Source: Rhodospirillaceae bacterium (GTDB taxonomy: Bacteria > Pseudomonadota > Alphaproteobacteria > GCA-2731375). From it: DNA of 40,473 bases. Positions 15,114 to 22,767 of the stretch are shown here, one piece after another (position 1 is the stretch's first letter; each line of letters begins with the position of its first letter). The stretch covers positions 1 to 40,473 of the forward strand of contig JABJKS010000099.1 of NCBI GenBank assembly GCA_018660265.1, read 5' to 3'. A program made the position numbers and the translations under genes. The notes below the pieces were generated by a model, which saw nothing but the letters and a program-made list of their open reading frames with translations, was not told the origin of the DNA and searched no databases.

Positions 15114-16676
15114 CTAATTCACCTGTCGGTCATAGCCTTCCCAATAAGGCGCGCGCAGTTCACGTTTGAGGATTTTGCCCGACGGATTACGCGGTAACTC
15201 TTCCACAAAATCTACGGAACGGGGAATTTTGTAGCCGGCAACCCTGGTCCGGGCAAAGGCCATGACATCCGCCGCCGTCAGCGTTTCCCCCGGCATAACG
15301 ACAACGACGGCCTTCACGGTTTCGCCCCATTTTTCGTCCGGAACACCGATGACACCCACATCGGCGATTTTCGGATGTCCCTGCAGGGCGCTTTCCACTT
15401 CCGCCGGATAGACGTTTTCCGCGCCAGAGATGATCATGTCCTTGACCCGGTCATAGATATATAAATAGCCTTCGGCATCGAAATACCCCGCATCGCCGGA
15501 GTATAGCCAGCCATCCCGAATAGCCCGGGCGGTTTCCCCGGCCAGGTTCCAATAGCCCTTGGTGATGGTCTTACCCTTGATGATAATTTCGCCCACCGCT
15601 TCCGGTTCGCAATCCTTGCCGTCCGCATCCACCACACGGATTTCAGCCCCCAGCATGACCCTGCCCACGGACTTCATCTTGCGGCTGCCGTCGTGATCCT
15701 GGGGCGGCAGATAGGTGACGCCGCCGACGGTTTCGGTCAAGCCATACAGCTGGCCAAAACCACAATTGAACATGGCCACCGCTTCTTCCAACACCGGCAG
15801 GGGAATGGGCGATGCGCCATACATGATCATCTTGACGGAGGAGACATCCGTGTCCGCAGCACCTGGCGTTTGCAGACAAAACAGGATCACCGCCGGCACC
15901 AACAGGGCCTGGGTTACTCTGTATTTTTCGATGGTTTTCAGAATGGCCGCCGGGTCAACCTCCGGCATCAGGACGTTGGTGCCGCCCACATAAAGTGCTG
16001 TGTAGGACCACACGCTGCCAGCCGCATGAAACAGCGGATTGGTCACCAGACAGACATCGCTGTCATCCCAGGCACCCCATTCATCCATGGCATTGGGCAG
16101 ATATTGGATGAAGTTGTCATGGCTGACTTCCACCCCCTTGGGATGCCCCGTGGTTCCCGATGAATAGACCTGGATAACAGTGTCGTGTTCGGATACCTCC
16201 GCCCGGGGATCACCAAAAGCCTGAGCCTCCCGCCATGTAGCATAGTCCGTCCAATCCCCATGCCCGCTATGAAGCGTAAATATCTGCCGTACCAAGGGCA
16301 GTTCTACGCGGATGCCATCGATCAGATCATAATAGTCCTCCCCCACCAACAACAGCGGGGCCTGGGCATCGTTGAGGACATAGGCCACCTCGGGCGGGGC
16401 AAGGCGGAAATTGACGGGGGTGAGGACGGCGCCCACTTTGGAGGCACCGTATAACAGCTCGTAAAACAGATCGATGTTCTTGGCCAAAAGCGCGATGCGC
16501 TGGCCCGGCTGGACCCCGGCTGCGACCAGGCCATTGGCAACCTGGTTGGCGCGCCGGTCCAATTCGGCATAAGTGGTCTTTCGCCCCTCGAAAATAACGG
16601 CGATATTATCGCCCTTTTCAGCGGCGTAATGGCGGATCGGGTCCGCCTTAAATCGATAGCCATCACGATTACTCAA
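15114..16676 (-). CDS. AMP-forming acyl-CoA ligase (FadD family), copy 2
   Basis: This ligase of 520 residues shows the same motifs as its neighbour: YSSGTTGHPKG, YGLTETVGG, YSGDAGYFDAEG and the C-terminal NPSGKILKREL. The frame stays open upstream through the enoyl-CoA hydratase region, but that part is the reverse-frame shadow of the badI-like gene and has no ligase similarity. Translation most likely starts at TTG 16676: GGGGAGG lies eight bases upstream and the product then aligns with the first residues of copy 1 (DPIRHYAAEK against DPIRRFAGER). No ATG fits. The leader contains the end of a terminator-like hairpin only about 35 bases before the start. The acid substrate is unknown; an alicyclic acid is plausible from context. 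Confidence 0.9.
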   Translation of the reverse strand: MSNRDGYRFKADPIRHYAAEKGDNIAVIFEGRKTTYAELDRRANQVANGLVAAGVQPGQRIALLAKNIDLFYELLYGASKVGAVLTPVNFRLAPPEVAYVLNDAQAPLLLVGEDYYDLIDGIRVELPLVRQIFTLHSGHGDWTDYATWREAQAFGDPRAEVSEHDTVIQVYSSGTTGHPKGVEVSHDNFIQYLPNAMDEWGAWDDSDVCLVTNPLFHAAGSVWSYTALYVGGTNVLMPEVDPAAILKTIEKYRVTQALLVPAVILFCLQTPGAADTDVSSVKMIMYGASPIPLPVLEEAVAMFNCGFGQLYGLTETVGGVTYLPPQDHDGSRKMKSVGRVMLGAEIRVVDADGKDCEPEAVGEIIIKGKTITKGYWNLAGETARAIRDGWLYSGDAGYFDAEGYLYIYDRVKDMIISGAENVYPAEVESALQGHPKIADVGVIGVPDEKWGETVKAVVVVMPGETLTAADVMAFARTRVAGYKIPRSVDFVEELPRNPSGKILKRELRAPYWEGYDRQVN

Positions 16677-16711
16677 TTTACACGCCTCCCCAAATCTCCC
16701 TGCGCACAAAA

Positions 16712-16748
16712 AAAGACCGCTCGCTACAGGGCGTAGAGAGCGGTCTTT
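16712..16748 (-). terminator. Intrinsic terminator or attenuator between badI-like and ligase genes
   Basis: AAAGACCGCTC (16712-16722) and GAGCGGTCTTT (16738-16748) pair perfectly, and the stem extends inward with CTAC/GTAG after one mismatch. Read on the minus strand, the stem ends in GGTC followed by eight T, a standard intrinsic terminator, 25 bases after the badI-like stop codon. It also lies within the leader of the next gene on the same strand, so read-through control is possible. Confidence 0.85.
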
Positions 16749-16773
16749 ACTATACAGATTTTCACGGCTGTCA

Positions 16774-17565
16774 TCAGCGTGGTTGATACTTCCGAAAATC
16801 CGGTTTGCGTTTTTCCTGGAAGGCGGTGACGCCCTCTTTGGATTCCTCAGATTCGTAGTAGGCCTTAACCGATTGGAAGCCCAAGATGCCCAAACCCCGG
16901 ATATGTTCCGTATCCGCATTAAAGCTGCGCTTGGCGATGGCCAGGGCAGTGGGGCTTTTGGCCATGATTTCCTGGCACCATTTATCCACTTCAGCGTCCA
17001 ACTGATCGGCCGGCACGACTTCGTTGACCAGACCCATATCCTTGGCCTCGACGGCGGAATAACGCCGACACAGATACCAGATTTCCCTGGCCTTTTTTTC
17101 TCCCACCAGACGGGCCAGATAGGCGGTGCCATAACCGGGATCAACCGACCCCATGGCCGGTCCAACCTGCCCGAAGATGGCCGTATCGGCTGCAATGGAT
17201 AGATCACAAAGAACATGCAGCACGTGACCACCGCCAATGGCATAGCCATTGACCCGGGCAATGACCGGCTTGGGTATATCGCGGATAATGGTGTGCAATT
17301 CCTCCATCGGCATGCCCAAGGTGCCCCGGCCGCCATAGCTGCCGTCGTGGGAATCGGAAGATTGATCACCACCGGTGCAAAATGCCTTGTCGCCCACACC
17401 GGTCAGCACCACGACGCCAATGTCGGGGTTCCAGCCGGACATACTGAAGGCCTTGATCAGTTCCTCAGCCGTTTGATTGCGAAAGGCGTTGTATTTGTCC
17501 GGGCGGTTGATGGTGATCGTCGCCACGCCGTCCTTCTCGGTATAGATGATGTCCTGGAAATCCAT
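16774..17565 (-). CDS. badI: 2-ketocyclohexanecarboxyl-CoA hydrolase-like crotonase (BadI)
   Basis: This 263-residue crotonase-fold enzyme is close to BadI, which opens the ring of 2-ketocyclohexanecarboxyl-CoA to pimelyl-CoA in Rhodopseudomonas palustris. Characteristic segments are NRPDKYNAFR at 20-29, AFCTGGDQS at 61-69, PMEELHTIIRDIPKPVIAR, the oxyanion GYAIGGGHVL at 107-116, FGQVGPAMGSVDPGYGTAYLARLVGEKKAREIWY at 131-164 and QEKRKPDFRKY at the end. The group also resembles MenB (dihydroxynaphthoyl-CoA synthase), but the FGQVGPxMGSVDPGYG pattern next to a BadH homologue favours BadI. It starts 4 bases after the SDR stop and is followed by a terminator. The assignment is by remembered sequence similarity. 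Confidence 0.82.
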   Translation of the reverse strand: MDFQDIIYTEKDGVATITINRPDKYNAFRNQTAEELIKAFSMSGWNPDIGVVVLTGVGDKAFCTGGDQSSDSHDGSYGGRGTLGMPMEELHTIIRDIPKPVIARVNGYAIGGGHVLHVLCDLSIAADTAIFGQVGPAMGSVDPGYGTAYLARLVGEKKAREIWYLCRRYSAVEAKDMGLVNEVVPADQLDAEVDKWCQEIMAKSPTALAIAKRSFNADTEHIRGLGILGFQSVKAYYESEESKEGVTAFQEKRKPDFRKYQPR

Positions 17566-17569
17566 GATC

Positions 17570-18319
17570 CTAACCGTGCATGGTCAAGCCGCCGGAAACC
17601 GAGATGGTTTGCCCGGTGATATAAGACGCATCGTCGGATAGGAAGAAGGAAACCAGGCCCGGATAATCCTCCGGCTCGGCAACCCGCTTCATAGGTACGG
17701 CACGCTCCAGCGCGGCGACGAGTTTCGGCCCCTGTTCTGCCAGCAAAGGCGTATTGGTGGGTCCGGGACAAATGGTGTTCAAAGTGATCTGCTTGCGCGC
17801 CAATTCCCGGCTCATGGTTTTGGAAAAGGCGATCAGGCCGCCCTTGCAGGCGGCATAAACTGCCTCGCCGGAGGAGCCGACCCGGCCCGCATCGGAGGAG
17901 ATGTTGACTACCCGGCCACTGCCCCGTTCCGCCATGCCCTTGAGGATGACATGGCACAGGTTCAAGGGGCCGTACAAATTGATGGCAACAACCTTGTGCC
18001 AAAGTTCCAGGTCCGTATCCAGGAAGGGCATGGATTTATCCCAACCCGCGTTGTTGACCAAGCCATCGACTGGACCGTGATCGCCTTCAAATGCGGTAAC
18101 GGCAGCATCAACAGCGCCATAGTCGGAAATATCCAGGGCATAGCCGCTGGCGGAACCACCCGCTGCGCGAATTTTCTCGGCCACTGCATTGGCACCGTCG
18201 CCGTTCAGGTCGAAAATGCCTACATTGCAGCCTTCTTCACCCAGGCGCAGGCTGATGGCCTGGCCAATGCCGCTGGCACCGCCGGTTAAAACGACATTCT
18301 TTCCTGTTAATCCGCGCAT
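17570..18319 (-). CDS. badH: 2-hydroxycyclohexanecarboxyl-CoA dehydrogenase-like SDR (BadH)
   Basis: This 249-residue short-chain dehydrogenase has TGGASGIG at 12-19 for NAD binding, the acidic FDLN at 36-39 that favours NAD over NADP, NNAG at 89-92, and catalytic Ser142, Tyr155 and Lys159 in the order S-x12-YAACK. SSDAGRVGSSGEAVYAACKGG and the end SVSGGLTMHG match BadH closely. BadH oxidises 2-hydroxycyclohexanecarboxyl-CoA to the 2-keto compound, the substrate of BadI, whose homologue is the next gene. ATG 18319 has GGAG nine bases before it; longer starts were rejected. The gene is divergent from a lactonase gene across a 133-base region containing an operator-like dyad. Confidence 0.82.
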   Translation of the reverse strand: MRGLTGKNVVLTGGASGIGQAISLRLGEEGCNVGIFDLNGDGANAVAEKIRAAGGSASGYALDISDYGAVDAAVTAFEGDHGPVDGLVNNAGWDKSMPFLDTDLELWHKVVAINLYGPLNLCHVILKGMAERGSGRVVNISSDAGRVGSSGEAVYAACKGGLIAFSKTMSRELARKQITLNTICPGPTNTPLLAEQGPKLVAALERAVPMKRVAEPEDYPGLVSFFLSDDASYITGQTISVSGGLTMHG

Positions 18320-18396
18320 TATCAAATCTCCACTAAGCTGGTCATCATGAAATTCCCTGAAACATAAAAGCAAACAAACTTCGAGTCTCGATTTTG

Positions 18397-18412
18397 TTGT
18401 AGCCTGCTACAA
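18397..18412. promoter_or_regulatory. Operator-like dyad between badH-like and lactonase genes
   Basis: TTGTAGC and GCTACAA are perfect inverted 7-mers separated by CT, centred in the divergent 133-base region, 78 bases before the badH-like start and about 40 bases before the lactonase start. The size (16 bp) fits a dimeric regulator of the MarR, GntR or TetR kind. In R. palustris the badHI genes are controlled by the MarR-type BadR; no regulator gene lies in this window, so the match to BadR is only a guess. Confidence 0.55.
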
Positions 18413-18452
18413 TCAGCCGCAACAACCGCAGCTACTATAAGGACAGAGAATT

Positions 18453-19214
18453 ATGACTGTACGCCTTTTCGCCATGACTTGTGGCTGGCTGACCATGCCC
18501 ATGACTAATTTTCTGGTGGGGGAAGAAGGCGACATTCGCCTGCCTGTCCCTGCCTTTTTAATAGATCACCCCAAAGGCCAGGTTCTGTTCGACACCGGTC
18601 TGCATACGGATTTGTTGAATCCCATCGATAGACGCGCCCAGGTCATCACCAAACATTTCAACCCGGAGTTTAAAGCCGGAGAAGAACTGGCCGCCCGTTT
18701 GGAATTTTGCGACGTGGACGTGACCAAGGTTCGTTATCTGATTAATTCCCACCTGCATTTTGATCACGCAGGCGGCAATCACCAGGTCCCGAACGCGCAA
18801 TTGATCGTGCAAAAACGGGAATGGCTGGCCGGTCATGACCCGGACCTGATGCAATCCAACGGGTTCGCGCTGGCAGATTATGACCATGGCCACGATTTGA
18901 ACCTTGTGGATGGGGAACATGACCTGTTTGGCGACGGCAGTGTCGTCTGCCTCCCCACCTATGGCCACACGCCGGGCCATCAATCCCTAAAGGTGCGTCT
19001 GGGTAGCGGCGATGTGCTGTTGGCAGGCGATGCCTGTTATTTGCGCCAGACATTGGAAAATCTGCATCTGCCAAAGATAGTCCACAGCAAGGAGGAGATG
19101 CTGGAAAGCCTGCACCGTATCCGCGCCCTGCAAACGGCGGGCGCCCGCATCTTCTATGGTCATGACGCGGATTTCTGGAAAACCGTGCCCCAAGCCCCGG
19201 CGGAAGTGGTATAA
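18453..19214 (+). CDS. Metallo-beta-lactamase-fold lactonase (AHL-lactonase family-like)
   Basis: This 253-residue protein belongs to the metallo-beta-lactamase superfamily. The dinuclear metal motif is HLHFDH at 100-105, with further ligand candidates His172/His176 in YGHTPGH and Asp193 in LLAGDA. SHLHFDHAGGN and FLIDHPKGQVLFDTG are typical of the N-acyl homoserine lactonase branch (AttM/AiiB), which hydrolyse lactone rings. Since the gene diverges from a badH-like gene across one dyad, a catabolic lactone may be the real substrate rather than a quorum signal; that is inference. No signal peptide is visible, so it is cytoplasmic. Start ATG 18453 follows AAGGACAG. Confidence 0.8.
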   Translation: MTVRLFAMTCGWLTMPMTNFLVGEEGDIRLPVPAFLIDHPKGQVLFDTGLHTDLLNPIDRRAQVITKHFNPEFKAGEELAARLEFCDVDVTKVRYLINSHLHFDHAGGNHQVPNAQLIVQKREWLAGHDPDLMQSNGFALADYDHGHDLNLVDGEHDLFGDGSVVCLPTYGHTPGHQSLKVRLGSGDVLLAGDACYLRQTLENLHLPKIVHSKEEMLESLHRIRALQTAGARIFYGHDADFWKTVPQAPAEVV

Positions 19215-19257
19215 TCACGCCCTTCTAGCGCAGTTACGGGCTAATGGAGGGTTGGAG

Positions 19258-19680
19258 ATGAAGTTCATCTGTGATGCGCCACAGGGCAAAACCTGGTTCC
19301 GGCTGGAGACGGAGGTGGAGGCGACGTCGGAATCCACTCTGCTGGGGCATGCGGTAGAGAAACATTTCCGCCGTGACTGGGACCGCGCGGCGACCACTTA
19401 CAAATCGGCCTCAAGCGTCTCATTCGAACAGAACATCGGCCTCAGCGCCCATGTGCAACGGGAAATGGCGCTGTTTCTGACCTTGCGGAATAGCGAGGGC
19501 AAGGGCCTTGCCACGGCCATGCTGCCCCCGAATGGTAAGGCAAAAACAGGCTTTCGCATCATTATCGTCGGCGAAAACAATAGCGACCCGTTTGTCGTGC
19601 ATACAGATGCCATCGAGGCCCTGGGCCGGCATTTTGGCCTGACGCTGACGCGTAACGACTGTTTCCCATATGGCGGCTAG
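19258..19680 (+). CDS. Conserved-looking hypothetical protein, 140 residues
   Basis: I do not recognise the family. The 140-residue product has no signal peptide or membrane helix, starts MKFICDAPQGKTWFRLETE, has one Cys near each end (Cys5, Cys135) and ends FPYGG. It looks like a mixed alpha/beta soluble protein. ATG 19258 is chosen because GGAGGG lies just upstream and because an earlier in-frame start would lie inside the lactonase gene. It begins 43 bases after the lactonase gene on the same strand, so the two are probably co-transcribed. Confidence 0.7.
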   Translation: MKFICDAPQGKTWFRLETEVEATSESTLLGHAVEKHFRRDWDRAATTYKSASSVSFEQNIGLSAHVQREMALFLTLRNSEGKGLATAMLPPNGKAKTGFRIIIVGENNSDPFVVHTDAIEALGRHFGLTLTRNDCFPYGG

Positions 19681-19794
19681 CCGTCCCCTCGTCCCGCCCT
19701 TGCCTCTCTGCGCGGGGGGTGTATGTTGCGGCCTTGGAAAAATGTAACCGCAATGGGCGCGCGTTGCTGCGCCAATAGATGAGAAGGTCAGGTC

Positions 19795-20727
19795 ATGACA
19801 GTTGAAATCAATCCCGGCGAAATGCTGAAAGACAAAGTAATCCTGGTAACCGGCGCTGGCCGCGGCGTGGGCCGTGACATCGCCCTGATGGCGGCCAGCC
19901 AAGGCGCCAAAGTGATCGTCAACGATCTGGGCGGTCAGGCTGATGGCGAGGGTGAGGATAAGACCCCGGCCATGGAAGTTGTCGGTGACATCAAGGCCGC
20001 CGGTGGCGAAGCTGCTGCCAACTATGGCTCTGTTGCAGATTTCGGCGCGGCCGAGGCGATGATCCAACAGGCCGTGGACACCTATGGCAAGATCGACGGC
20101 GTCGTCAACAACGCCGGCAGCCTGCGCGATGTCATCTTCCACAAAATGACCGAGGAAGAATGGGACATCGTCATCGCCGTGCACCTGAAAGGCTGCTTCA
20201 ACGTGGCCCGTGCCGCCGCCACCCGTTTTCGGGAGCAGAAAAGCGGTGCCTTCGTGCACATGACCTCCACCTCCGGTCTGGTGGGTAACTTTGGCCAAGC
20301 CAACTATGCCGCCGCCAAGTTGGGTATCGTCGGTCTGTCCAAGTCCCTGGCGCTGGATATGTCACGCTTTGGTGTGCGTTCCAACTGCATCTCTCCTTTC
20401 GCCTGGAGCCGCCTGATCGGCACCATTCCCATTTCTTCGGACGAGGAAGCCGCCCGGGTCGAAAAGATCAAGGCCATGACCCCGGCCAAGATTGCCCCCA
20501 TGGCCGTGTTCCTGCTGTCCGATGCGGCAAAGGACGTCACAGCGCAGATCTTTGGCGTGCGGCACAATGAAATCTTCCTGTTCAACCAGCCCCGTCCGGT
20601 CCGTTCGGTCCAGCGTACGGATGGCTGGACGCCCGAGACCATTGCCGAGCACGCCTTGCCCGCAATGGCTTCCAGCTTCATGCCGCTGGAACGCAGTGGC
20701 GACGTCTTCAGCTGGGATCCCGTCTAA
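19795..20727 (+). CDS. MFE-2-like short-chain dehydrogenase (3-hydroxyacyl-CoA dehydrogenase type)
   Basis: This 310-residue SDR resembles the dehydrogenase part of peroxisomal multifunctional enzyme type 2. TGAGRGVG at 19-26 and VNDLGG at 42-47 form the nucleotide site, NNAG is at 105-108, and the catalytic set ends in Tyr171 and Lys175 (ANYAAAK). The long insertion after the second strand (GGQADGEGEDKTPAMEVV) and the C-terminal extension of about 60 residues are typical of the MFE-2 branch and absent from small SDRs. It would oxidise a (3R)-hydroxyacyl-CoA or a similar substrate with NAD+. The MaoC-type hydratase that would supply the substrate is the next gene, so the two look like a split MFE-2. 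ATG 19795 follows a GAGAAGG site. Confidence 0.85.
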   Translation: MTVEINPGEMLKDKVILVTGAGRGVGRDIALMAASQGAKVIVNDLGGQADGEGEDKTPAMEVVGDIKAAGGEAAANYGSVADFGAAEAMIQQAVDTYGKIDGVVNNAGSLRDVIFHKMTEEEWDIVIAVHLKGCFNVARAAATRFREQKSGAFVHMTSTSGLVGNFGQANYAAAKLGIVGLSKSLALDMSRFGVRSNCISPFAWSRLIGTIPISSDEEAARVEKIKAMTPAKIAPMAVFLLSDAAKDVTAQIFGVRHNEIFLFNQPRPVRSVQRTDGWTPETIAEHALPAMASSFMPLERSGDVFSWDPV

Positions 20728-20746
20728 GACGGTATAATCAAATTAT

Positions 20747-20777
20747 AGCCGGGCCCCGAATTAGTCAGGGCCCGGCT
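20747..20777 (+). terminator. GC-rich hairpin between the SDR and hydratase genes
   Basis: AGCCGGGCCC (20747-20756) and GGGCCCGGCT (20768-20777) pair perfectly around an 11-nt loop, followed by GTATTTGTT. The stem is strong and the U-rich tail moderate. It would stop or slow transcription between two genes that should act together, so it may be an attenuator or an RNA-processing and stability site rather than a complete stop. Confidence 0.65.
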
Positions 20778-20812
20778 GTATTTGTTCCGGCACAAATCAA
20801 AGGAACGCAGCA

Positions 20813-21670
20813 ATGGCAATCGATTACGACAAAATCATGAATTGGCCGTTCGAGGAAGTGGTGCAAAGTTATGACACCCGCGACAGCATTCTGTATGCCC
20901 TGGGTGTTGGCCTGAACATGGACCCCTTGGATGAAGAGCAACTGCGCTTCACCTACGAAGACAACATGAACGCCCTGCCGACCATGGCGGTTGTGCTGGG
21001 CACGCCCGGTTTCTGGGTCAAGGATCCCGACAGCGGTATTGATTGGGTCAAGGTTCTGCATGGCGAACAGGGCATGGTCCTGCACAAGCCCCTGCCCCCC
21101 GCAGCCACGGTAACGGCCACCACCAAAGTAACCGAGATTATCGATAAAGGTGAGGGCAAGGGCGCGTTGTTGCTGCAAGAGCGCACGGTTACGGATCAGG
21201 CAACCGGCGACAAACTGGCGACCCTGTATTCCACCACCTTTGCCCGTGGCGACGGCGGTTTCGGCGGTCCTACGACAGGTGCCCGTCCGGTCCATAGCCT
21301 ACCGGAGCGGGAACCCGACATGGTCTGCGATTTACCCACCCTGCCCCAGGCGGCCCTGATCTATCGTCTGTCAGGCGACTATAATCCTTTGCATGCGGAT
21401 CCGAACGTGGCCAAGGGCGGTGGCTTTAAGGCACCGATCCTGCATGGCTTGTGCAGTTTTGGTGTGGCCGGTCATGCCATTCTAAAATCCTGCTGCGATT
21501 ATGATCCATCGCGCTTTAAATCCATGAACCTGCGCTTTTCCGCTCCGGTGTATCCGGGCGAGACCATCCGTACAGAGATGTGGAAAGACGATAACGTTAT
21601 CTCGTTCCGCGCCAAGGTTTTGGAACGGGACGTTATGGTTTTGAACAACGGTCGGGCCGACGTCGGTTAA
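20813..21670 (+). CDS. MaoC-like (R)-specific enoyl-CoA hydratase (MFE-2 hydratase-2 type)
   Basis: This 285-residue protein is a double hot-dog hydratase like the hydratase-2 part of MFE-2. The catalytic motif YRLSGDYNPLHADP gives Asp189, Asn191 and His194, and the downstream PILHGLCSFG is the conserved helix after the active site. It would hydrate a trans-2-enoyl-CoA to the (3R)-hydroxyacyl-CoA. The N-terminal half (residues 1-140) is the catalytically inactive hot-dog that holds the acyl chain. It lies 85 bases after the MFE-2-like SDR with a hairpin between. The stop codon TAA overlaps an ATG of a 38-residue frame that follows. ATG 20813 has AAAGGAACG upstream. Confidence 0.9.
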   Translation: MAIDYDKIMNWPFEEVVQSYDTRDSILYALGVGLNMDPLDEEQLRFTYEDNMNALPTMAVVLGTPGFWVKDPDSGIDWVKVLHGEQGMVLHKPLPPAATVTATTKVTEIIDKGEGKGALLLQERTVTDQATGDKLATLYSTTFARGDGGFGGPTTGARPVHSLPEREPDMVCDLPTLPQAALIYRLSGDYNPLHADPNVAKGGGFKAPILHGLCSFGVAGHAILKSCCDYDPSRFKSMNLRFSAPVYPGETIRTEMWKDDNVISFRAKVLERDVMVLNNGRADVG

Positions 21671-21786
21671 TGACGGCGAACCAGACACGTTACGTCGTTG
21701 CTGCCCCAGACCCGACCATCATCAATGATCTGGCCCCCTGGGCCGAGCGGCTGGAGGGAACTCTGGCCACTGCACAAGGAAATTAG
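21670..21786 (+). CDS. Possible 38-residue coupled small protein
   Basis: ATG 21670 overlaps the stop of the hydratase gene (TAATG), and the frame ends 3 bases before the start of the 2-hydroxyacid dehydrogenase gene, so it exactly fills the gap between two genes. The product reads as a soluble peptide (Tyr-Val-Val-Ala-Ala near the N-terminus, then a Trp-containing acidic helix). I do not recognise it. The tight packing and stop/start overlap support translation. It could equally be a remnant of a longer gene or simply a leader that couples the downstream gene. Confidence 0.4.
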   Translation: MTANQTRYVVAAPDPTIINDLAPWAERLEGTLATAQGN

Positions 21787-21789
21787 GCG

Positions 21790-22767
21790 ATGCCAAAGCT
21801 ATTACTGGCCGGTACCTTTCATCCCGACATAAACATTTTGTTGAACGACCGCGCTGACGTTGAAGTCGTAATCCTGGTGGAACCGACGGAACAGGAATTG
21901 ATCGACGCAATTCCGGGCTTTGACGGTCTGGTCCTGCGCACAACGCAGTTTGGGGCGGAGGCCTGCGCCAAGGCAGATAAGCTGAAGATAATCTCCCGCC
22001 ACGGGGTCGGCTACGACAATGTTGATGTTAAAGCCGCCACCGCCAACGGTTTGCCTTTGGCTGTGGTGGGGGAAGCCAATTCCAATGCGGTTTGTGAACA
22101 TGCCTTCATGTTGATGCTGGCCACAATGAAAGACGCCCTGCCCCTGGATAATGCCGTGCGCAAGCAAGATTATGCCCGACGCAATGCCATGACCTCCGGC
22201 GAGGTGGCTGATAAAACCATTCTTATCGTTGGCTTTGGCCGGATCGGCACCCGCATGGCGCGGCGTTGCGCCGCCTTTGATATGAAGGTGATCGTGGCCG
22301 ATCCATATGTGCCCCGGCGTGTGGTTCAGGGCCATGGCTATGAATATGTTGAGGATTTTCGCGATGCGCTGGACCGCGCAGATATCGTCACTTTGCATAT
22401 GCCTGGCAGCCACGACGGCAGTGCGGTACTGGCCGGGCAGGAATTTTCCCGTATGCGCAAAGGGGCTGTGTTGATCAATACAGCACGCGGCAGCTTGCTG
22501 GACGAAGACGCCTTGTATCAGGCGCTGACCAACGGGCCGTTGGCTGCAGCAGGTTTGGATGTGACGCGGGATGAACCGCCGGCATCCGATCTAGCCCTGT
22601 TGAGCCTGGATAATGTCCTCCTCAGCCCCCACATCGCGGGCGTCACGCGGGAAGCCTTCCGCGCCATGGGAATGCAGGCGGTGCAAAATTGCCTGGATGC
22701 CTTCGATGGCAAGCTGGATGATTACTATGTGATCAATCCTGAGGCGATGCAGTCGGGCAATGGCTAA
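21790..22767 (+). CDS. D-isomer-specific 2-hydroxyacid dehydrogenase
   Basis: This 325-residue NAD-dependent dehydrogenase interconverts a D-2-hydroxyacid and a 2-ketoacid. The Rossmann motif is VGFGRIG (147-153). The catalytic Arg233 (NTARGS), Glu262 (RDEPP) and His281 (SPHIAG) are all present. RHGVGYDNVD at 70-79 is typical of the phosphoglycerate-dehydrogenase-like subgroup, but no ACT or ASB regulatory domain follows, so D-3-phosphoglycerate is not assured. It overlaps the HAD gene by 8 bases, which suggests coupled synthesis of a dehydrogenase and a phosphatase, perhaps working on one phosphorylated hydroxyacid; this is inference. ATG 21790 was kept, with AAGGAAAT upstream. Confidence 0.9.
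   Translation: MPKLLLAGTFHPDINILLNDRADVEVVILVEPTEQELIDAIPGFDGLVLRTTQFGAEACAKADKLKIISRHGVGYDNVDVKAATANGLPLAVVGEANSNAVCEHAFMLMLATMKDALPLDNAVRKQDYARRNAMTSGEVADKTILIVGFGRIGTRMARRCAAFDMKVIVADPYVPRRVVQGHGYEYVEDFRDALDRADIVTLHMPGSHDGSAVLAGQEFSRMRKGAVLINTARGSLLDEDALYQALTNGPLAAAGLDVTRDEPPASDLALLSLDNVLLSPHIAGVTREAFRAMGMQAVQNCLDAFDGKLDDYYVINPEAMQSGNG

Noticed and set aside
15114-17399. One 761-codon open frame suggesting a fused hydratase-ligase
   Set aside because: The N-terminal part is the reverse-phase shadow of the badI-like gene. The ligase has its own TTG with a good ribosome-binding site at 16676, and the badI-like protein is complete in another frame.
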